Shown one piece after another: positions 59,335 to 64,000 of a DNA stretch of 64,000 nt (within the stretch, counting starts at the first letter, position 1; each line of letters starts with the position of its first letter). The stretch lies in contig NW_027478962.1 of NCBI RefSeq assembly GCF_051014685.1, positions 124,001 through 188,000 on the forward strand. Reading direction: 5' to 3'. The position numbers and the translations under genes are program-made. The notes under the pieces are model-generated. The model ran no database searches. It was given only the letters and a program-made list of their open reading frames with translations, and was not told where the DNA came from. The stretch comes from Ptiloglossa arizonensis (taxonomy: Eukaryota > Arthropoda > Insecta > Hymenoptera > Colletidae).

Positions 59335-62322
59335 TCAGGGTGGCCTCCCCAGCCCTTCCGGTGGCCCACCCGCCCCCGGCCTCGGACGAGGCCTCGCTCG
59401 CGGTCTCCCGCTCTCGCGAATGCGGCTCGCGGCCTCCTTCCGCGAGATTACCTCCTCGCAGAAGGAGGCCACGGCCCGCCACTTCGTCTCGCTGCCGAGC
59501 ATGGCCTGTACCACGCCCGGCAGCGATAGGTCCGCCCCAATCACGGCCGTGAGGACACGGCGCTCCACTCCCCAGGCCGGACACACCTCGAGGGTGTGTT
59601 GCGCCGTGTCCTCGTCCGCTGGACAGTGCCAGCAGCGCGCCGCCTCTTCCACACCGATCCGGCACAGGTACTGACCGAAGCATCCGTGCCCGGACAGCAC
59701 CTGCACCAACCGGTAGGTGAGTGAGCCGAAGCGCCTACCCAGCCACTCAAACAGGACCGGCCGGATAGCCCGGACAGTCCTCTGGCCGAACAACGGCTCG
59801 GCCAGCCGCTGCTGCCAAAGCTGCAGCATGGACTCCCGGGCCTGGCGCCTCAGGGCCTCCACCTCGCAGCCCGCCAGGACCACCCCATCCTCGCGGGCGC
59901 GCATGCGGCCCTCGTAGAAAGCCGCATGCGCGCCCGCGATCAAGTCCGCCGGGGGTAGCCCTGACAGGACGCCCGCCGCCTCATACGAAACGGTCCGGTA
60001 CCCCCGGGCGATCCGCAGTGCAAGCCGCCTTTGAACCCGGCGCAGCAATACCTTGCTGCGCCGGGAGGCGGCCAGGTCGCCCGCCCAAACGGGGGCCCCG
60101 TATAGGGCCACCGAGTGGACCATTCCCGCGTAGAGGCGGCGAACCCGGTCACTCGGGCCCCGCAGGTTGGGGAGGATACGGCCCAAAGCGCCAACTATCC
60201 TCTCCAACCGCGGGGCCAGGGCCCGGAAATGGCCCTCGAAGCGCCAGTGGCTGTCGAGGTGAAGTCCCAGATATTTCATCTGAGACCTCACCTCGACGTC
60301 TGTCTCACCCACCCGGATCAGGGGGGGAGGCGGCTCTCCCCGGGGTCTATACATCCCGAGTACCTCGGTTTTGTGGAGAGCCACCTCCAAACCGATCCCC
60401 CTGATCCGGGAGACGACGCGCCGGACACCGTCCTCGGCGGCCCGAACAGCCCCCCTCCAGTCCCCCCCGACGGCCAACAACAAGGTGTCGTCCGCGTAAC
60501 ATGTCAGACTGACGCCGTCGGGGAGGTCTTCGGCCCGCAGGACGGTGTCGTACCCGAGGTTCCACAGCAGGGGTCCTAACACCGACCCCTGCGGAACCCC
60601 GGAGTACACCGCTCTCCTCTCCGTCCCGCACCGGCCCGGATACTCGATCCACCTGTCGCGGAGGTAGTCCTCGACGACTGCCCTAAGGTAGGCGGGGACT
60701 CGATGTTCCTCAAGCCCCCGCCTAATCGCCGCCCAGGGTAGGGTGTTAAACGCATTGGCGATGTCCAAGGACACCGCCAATGCCACCCCACCCCGGGAGA
60801 CCGCCGAGGCCGAGAGGGACCGGACGCGTCGAATCGCGTCGATCGTCGACCGGCCCTCCCGGAACCCGAACTGGCACTCCGCCAGCCCGGGCCCACCCCG
60901 CGACAGGTGCCCGACGATGCGGGCCGCCACGACTCTTTCTAGGAGCTTGCCCACATCGTCGAGCAGGCAAATCGGCCGGTACGCTGACGGAGAGTCCGCG
61001 GGCCTACCCTCTTTCCGGAGGAGGACCATTCGGGCCACCTTCCATGCGGAGGGGAATCGCCCGGCCTCCAGGCAGCGGTCGAATAGCTCCCGGAGGCCGT
61101 CACCCAGGACGTCCGCGGCCAAGACCAAGACTCGGCCGGGCACTCCCGAAGGACCCGGGGCAGTATCCTTCGCCCCGAGTCTTCGGATGGCCGCGGCTAG
61201 CTCCCCAGCCGAGACCCCCAGCTCCGCGGACCAGGTGGTCGGGTCCGCAGAGGGACGTGGCCCGCTCTCCCCCACGATCGGGAAGAGCGTGTCGACCACG
61301 TCCCTCAAGAGCTGGGGGTCGAGACCCTCGGTGTTCGGGGGCGCCCATGGCCGGAGTTTATTCAGAACTATCCGGTATGGGCGCCCCCATGGATCCCGCT
61401 CGAGGGTCTCGAGGAGCTCCTTCCAGCTCTGGGCCTTGGCCCGTTTGATGGCGACCTGCAGAGCCCTCTTTCCCGCGCGATAGGACTCGTACAGTTCCGC
61501 CGCCCTAGCCCGCGCGCCGTCGTCGCCGTTCCGTCCGGCCCGACGACGAGCGCGGGTGTACTGGCGTCGGGCCCGGACGCATGCTGTCCGCAATTCCCCG
61601 ATTTCGCCCGACCACCAGTACACCGCCCGACGAGGAGACCGCGGCCCGGCCCGGGGCATCGCCGCGTCGCAAATGCGCGCGACGGCGCTCCCGAGCCGAG
61701 CCACGGCCCCCTCCAGGTCGGGCAGCCTGGTCTCCCGTCGAGGCCAGGTTTCGGCCAGAGCGGCTGCCACCAGGACGTCCTTGTCAAGGCGCCGAAGCGC
61801 CCATCTGCGTGGTGGTGGTGGGGCGCTACCCGCTCCCGGGCGGAGGTGTCGGTGCGGGGCCGCGGCGGCCTCGGGGGAGGTCAAGACCACGCGGATATAC
61901 CGGTGGTCCGATAATGTCTCCTCCCCCACCACCACGTCCCACCCGGACACCATACGCGCGGCGCCGGGGGATCCAAACGTCAAATCCACTATGGACCCTC
62001 CCCCGCGCCGCACGCACGTCAGCTCCGACCCCCGGTTAATCAACCGGAGGTCGAAGCCCGCCGCCCAGTCGCCCAGAGCCTCGCCCCTCCGATTGGTCCT
62101 GGGGGACCCCCATGCCACAGACCAGGCATTGAAGTCCCCCAGGACCAGCACCGGCCGGGGCGCAATCCTTGTGAGGCACGCCCCCACCCCGGCCAAGTAC
62201 TGCTCGAAGGCAGCAAGGCCGCAGTTGGGCGAAACGTAGCACCCCACCACGGCGACTCCCCCCCACTGGACGGCGACGAATCCCGCCCCGCTCTCCAGTA
62301 AGGAGAACGGAGGGGACCCGTC
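59335..62322 (-). CDS. R1-clade ORF2 protein, 5'-partial: endonuclease C-terminal half, reverse transcriptase, CCHC finger
   Basis: An open frame of 995 codons runs from the truncated 5' end to TGA. No native start is present; the true start lies in the missing part. Positions are counted from the GTG codon at 62250, which follows 24 further in-frame residues. The APE endonuclease half shows GCYVSPN at 3-9, GDFN at 38-41 (catalytic D and N) and SDHRYI at 114-119 (catalytic D and H). The N-terminal part with the first N and the E is absent. The reverse transcriptase shows SAYRPICLL at 422-430, SLDIANAF at 494-501, GVPQGSVLGP at 551-560, YADD at 585-588 and MKYLGLHLD at 658-666. The C-terminal finger is C873-X2-C-X8-H-X4-C890. 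The tail is Arg/Pro-rich. The protein would act in target-primed reverse transcription, with the endonuclease choosing the site. With the endonuclease broken this copy is probably inactive, although the reverse transcriptase looks intact. Confidence 0.93.
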   Translation of the reverse strand, partial: DGSPPFSLLESGAGFVAVQWGGVAVVGCYVSPNCGLAAFEQYLAGVGACLTRIAPRPVLVLGDFNAWSVAWGSPRTNRRGEALGDWAAGFDLRLINRGSELTCVRRGGGSIVDLTFGSPGAARMVSGWDVVVGEETLSDHRYIRVVLTSPEAAAAPHRHLRPGAGSAPPPPRRWALRRLDKDVLVAAALAETWPRRETRLPDLEGAVARLGSAVARICDAAMPRAGPRSPRRAVYWWSGEIGELRTACVRARRQYTRARRRAGRNGDDGARARAAELYESYRAGKRALQVAIKRAKAQSWKELLETLERDPWGRPYRIVLNKLRPWAPPNTEGLDPQLLRDVVDTLFPIVGESGPRPSADPTTWSAELGVSAGELAAAIRRLGAKDTAPGPSGVPGRVLVLAADVLGDGLRELFDRCLEAGRFPSAWKVARMVLLRKEGRPADSPSAYRPICLLDDVGKLLERVVAARIVGHLSRGGPGLAECQFGFREGRSTIDAIRRVRSLSASAVSRGGVALAVSLDIANAFNTLPWAAIRRGLEEHRVPAYLRAVVEDYLRDRWIEYPGRCGTERRAVYSGVPQGSVLGPLLWNLGYDTVLRAEDLPDGVSLTCYADDTLLLAVGGDWRGAVRAAEDGVRRVVSRIRGIGLEVALHKTEVLGMYRPRGEPPPPLIRVGETDVEVRSQMKYLGLHLDSHWRFEGHFRALAPRLERIVGALGRILPNLRGPSDRVRRLYAGMVHSVALYGAPVWAGDLAASRRSKVLLRRVQRRLALRIARGYRTVSYEAAGVLSGLPPADLIAGAHAAFYEGRMRAREDGVVLAGCEVEALRRQARESMLQLWQQRLAEPLFGQRTVRAIRPVLFEWLGRRFGSLTYRLVQVLSGHGCFGQYLCRIGVEEAARCWHCPADEDTAQHTLEVCPAWGVERRVLTAVIGADLSLPGVVQAMLGSETKWRAVASFCEEVISRKEAASRIRESGRPRARPRPRPGAGGPPEGLGRPP

Positions 62323-62323
62323 A

Positions 62324-64000
62324 ACGTTATACGTTATACGTTATACGTAATACGTTGTACGTTATACGTTATACGTTATGCGTTATACGTTATACGTTAT
62401 ACGTTATGCGTTACACGTTATACGTTATACGTTATACGTTATACGTTTGACGTTATACGCTGTACGTTATACGTTATACGTTATATGTTATACGTTATAC
62501 GTTATACGTTATACGGTTATACGGTATACGTTATACGTTATGCGTTATACGTTATACGTTATACGTTATACGTTTGACGTTATACGTTATACGCTATACG
62601 TTATGCGTTATACGCTATACATTATGCGTTATAGGATATACGTTATGCGTTGTAGGATATACGTTATACGTGATACGTTGTACGTTATACGTTATACGTT
62701 ATACGTTATACGTTATACGTTATACGTTATACGTTATACGTTATACGTTATACGTAATACGTTATACGTTATACGTTATACGTTATACGTTATACGTTAT
62801 ACGATATACGTTATACGTTATACGTTATACGTTATACGTTATACGTTATACGTTATACGTTATACGTTATATGTTATACGTTATACGTTATACGTTATAC
62901 GTTAGACGTTATAGGTTATACGTTAAACGTTTTACGTTATACGTTATACGTTATACGATATACGTTATACGTTATACGTTATGCTTTATAGGATATACGT
63001 TATACGTTATACGTTATACGTTATACGTTATACGTTATACGTTATACGTTATACGTTATACGTTATACGTTATACGTTATACGTTATACGTTATACGTTA
63101 TACGTTATACGTTATACGTTATACGTTATACGTTATACGTTATACGTTATACGTTATACGTTATACGTTATACGTTATACGTTATACGTTATACGTTATA
63201 CGTTATACGTTATACGTTATACGTTATACGTTATGCGTTATACGCTATCCGTTATGCGTTATATGTCATACCTTATCCGTGATACGTCATACGTTATACG
63301 TTATACGTTATATGTTATACGTTATACGTTATACGTTATACGTTAGACGTTATAGGTTATACGTTAAACGTTTTACGTTATACGTTATACGTTATACGAT
63401 ATACGTTATACGTTATACGTTATGCTTTATAGGATATACGTTATACGTTATACGTTATACGTTATACGTTATACGTTATACGTTATACGTTATACGTTAT
63501 ACGTTATACGTTATACGTTATACGTTATACGTTATACGTTATGCGTTATACGCTATCCGTTATGCGTTATAGGTCATACCTTATCCGTGATACGTCATAC
63601 GTTATACGTTATACGTTATACGTTATTCGTTATACGTTATACGTTATACGTTATACGTTATACGTTATACGTTATACGTTATACGTTATACGTTTTACGT
63701 TATACGTTATACGTTATACGTTATACATTATACGTTATACGTTATACGTTATACGTTATACGTTATTCGTTATACGTTATACGTTATACGTTATACGTTA
63801 TACGTTATACGTTATACGGTATACGTTATGCGTGATACGTTATACGTTATACGTTATACGTTATACGTTATACGTTTTACGTTATACGTTATAAGTTACA
63901 CGTTATACATTATACGTTATACGTTATACGTTATACGTTATACGTTATACGTTATACGTTATACGTTATACGTTATACGTTATACGTTATACGTTATACG
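62324..64000. repeat. Heptamer satellite array, block III
   Basis: The ATACGTT array resumes directly after the truncated 5' end of the retrotransposon and runs off the right edge of the window. Signature blocks at 63233 and 63541 both carry ATCCGTT and ATCCGTG units, which I do not see in blocks I and II. A one-base insertion (ACGGTTATACGG) lies near 62514. A pair of runs starting near 62981 and 63422, each opening with ATGCTTTATAGG, is separated by 441 bases (63 units). No gene or other insertion is seen. Confidence 0.97.

Larger units (their letters stand above)
58745..62323 (-). mobile_element. R1-clade non-LTR retrotransposon, 5'-truncated, inserted in the heptamer array
   Basis: A GC-rich insertion of about 3.6 kb that ends in an 18-base poly(A) on the minus strand (58745-58762). 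The coding strand is minus. It holds the second half of an APE-type endonuclease, a reverse transcriptase and a C-terminal CCHC finger, the ORF2 layout of the R1 clade (R1, TRAS, SART, Waldo). ORF1 and the first part of the endonuclease are missing, the usual outcome of incomplete target-primed reverse transcription. Both junctions are with satellite, which ends ...ATAACGT at the element 5' side and resumes TAACGT after the tail. The frame has no stop or shift, so the copy is probably young. Phylogenetic placement within the clade needs an alignment; clade membership rests on the motifs. Confidence 0.93.

Noticed and set aside
58904..62324. Overlapping open frames on both strands within the retrotransposon
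   Set aside because: High GC removes stop codons in all frames. Only the minus frame 59335-62322 carries conserved endonuclease, reverse transcriptase and CCHC motifs.
1..64000. Telomeric repeat
   Set aside because: The unit has one G and one C and no G-rich strand, unlike TTAGG-type telomeres, and it carries many variants and kilobase duplications. The insertion of an R1-clade element does not by itself make it a telomere.
1..64000. TATA boxes and CRE-like TGACGTTA sites throughout the array
   Set aside because: They are unavoidable by-products of the repeated unit and its TTTGACG variant, with no adjacent gene to regulate.
1..64000. Stable cruciform-forming palindromes from ACGT and TATA in each unit
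   Set aside because: Each unit has short palindromic cores, but the extra T makes the heptamer asymmetric, so any self-pairing would carry a bulge or mismatch every seven bases.

Overview
The window is almost entirely one satellite array. A 7-bp unit (ATACGTT on the + strand, CGTATAA-type on the other) is repeated head to tail from base 1 to base 64000, running off both ends. Only two other sequences interrupt it, and both are transposable elements: an internally deleted mariner (12319-13247, + strand) and a 5'-truncated non-LTR retrotransposon of the R1 clade (58745-62323, - strand). I see no host gene, RNA gene or CRISPR array. All long + strand open frames in the array are artefacts: the heptamer has no stop codon in any + frame. 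The mariner DD34D transposase and the GC-rich R1-clade element suggest an arthropod, most likely an insect. The species cannot be told from this window.

Layout: array block I (1-12318); mariner (12319-13247) with TA target duplication; array block II (13248-58744); R1-clade element on the minus strand (58745-62323), with its poly(A) at the left end and its truncated 5' end at the right; array block III (62324-64000).

The array has clear internal structure. About 50 copies of a 56-bp signature block (eight heptamers, seven of them variant) are scattered through it, and their private variants cluster by position. Near 9-11, 15.5-17.5 and 20.7-22.5 kb a higher-order repeat of 210-301 bp is visible. 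Above that lie kilobase-scale duplications with offsets of about 4.9 kb (0-7.5 kb), 5.05 kb (17-25 kb), 5.5-5.7 kb (31-41 kb), 1.66 kb (27-29 kb) and 3.6 kb (53-58 kb). Offsets are whole multiples of 7, apart from single-base shifts that recurrent 8-bp units (TGGTTATA) or one-base insertions account for. This points to unequal exchange and local amplification of whole blocks.

The mariner keeps near-perfect terminal repeats and all three catalytic aspartates, but it has lost most of the N-terminal DNA-binding part, so it is not autonomous. Undisturbed paralogous copies of its exact insertion site sit elsewhere in the array. The R1-clade element keeps an uninterrupted reading frame of 995 codons (half an endonuclease, a reverse transcriptase and a CCHC finger). 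Its 3' untranslated region is unusually rich in perfect inverted repeats. It sits in the heptamer array much as TRAS and SART elements sit in telomeric repeats and Waldo-like elements sit in microsatellites, but a single copy cannot prove target specificity.
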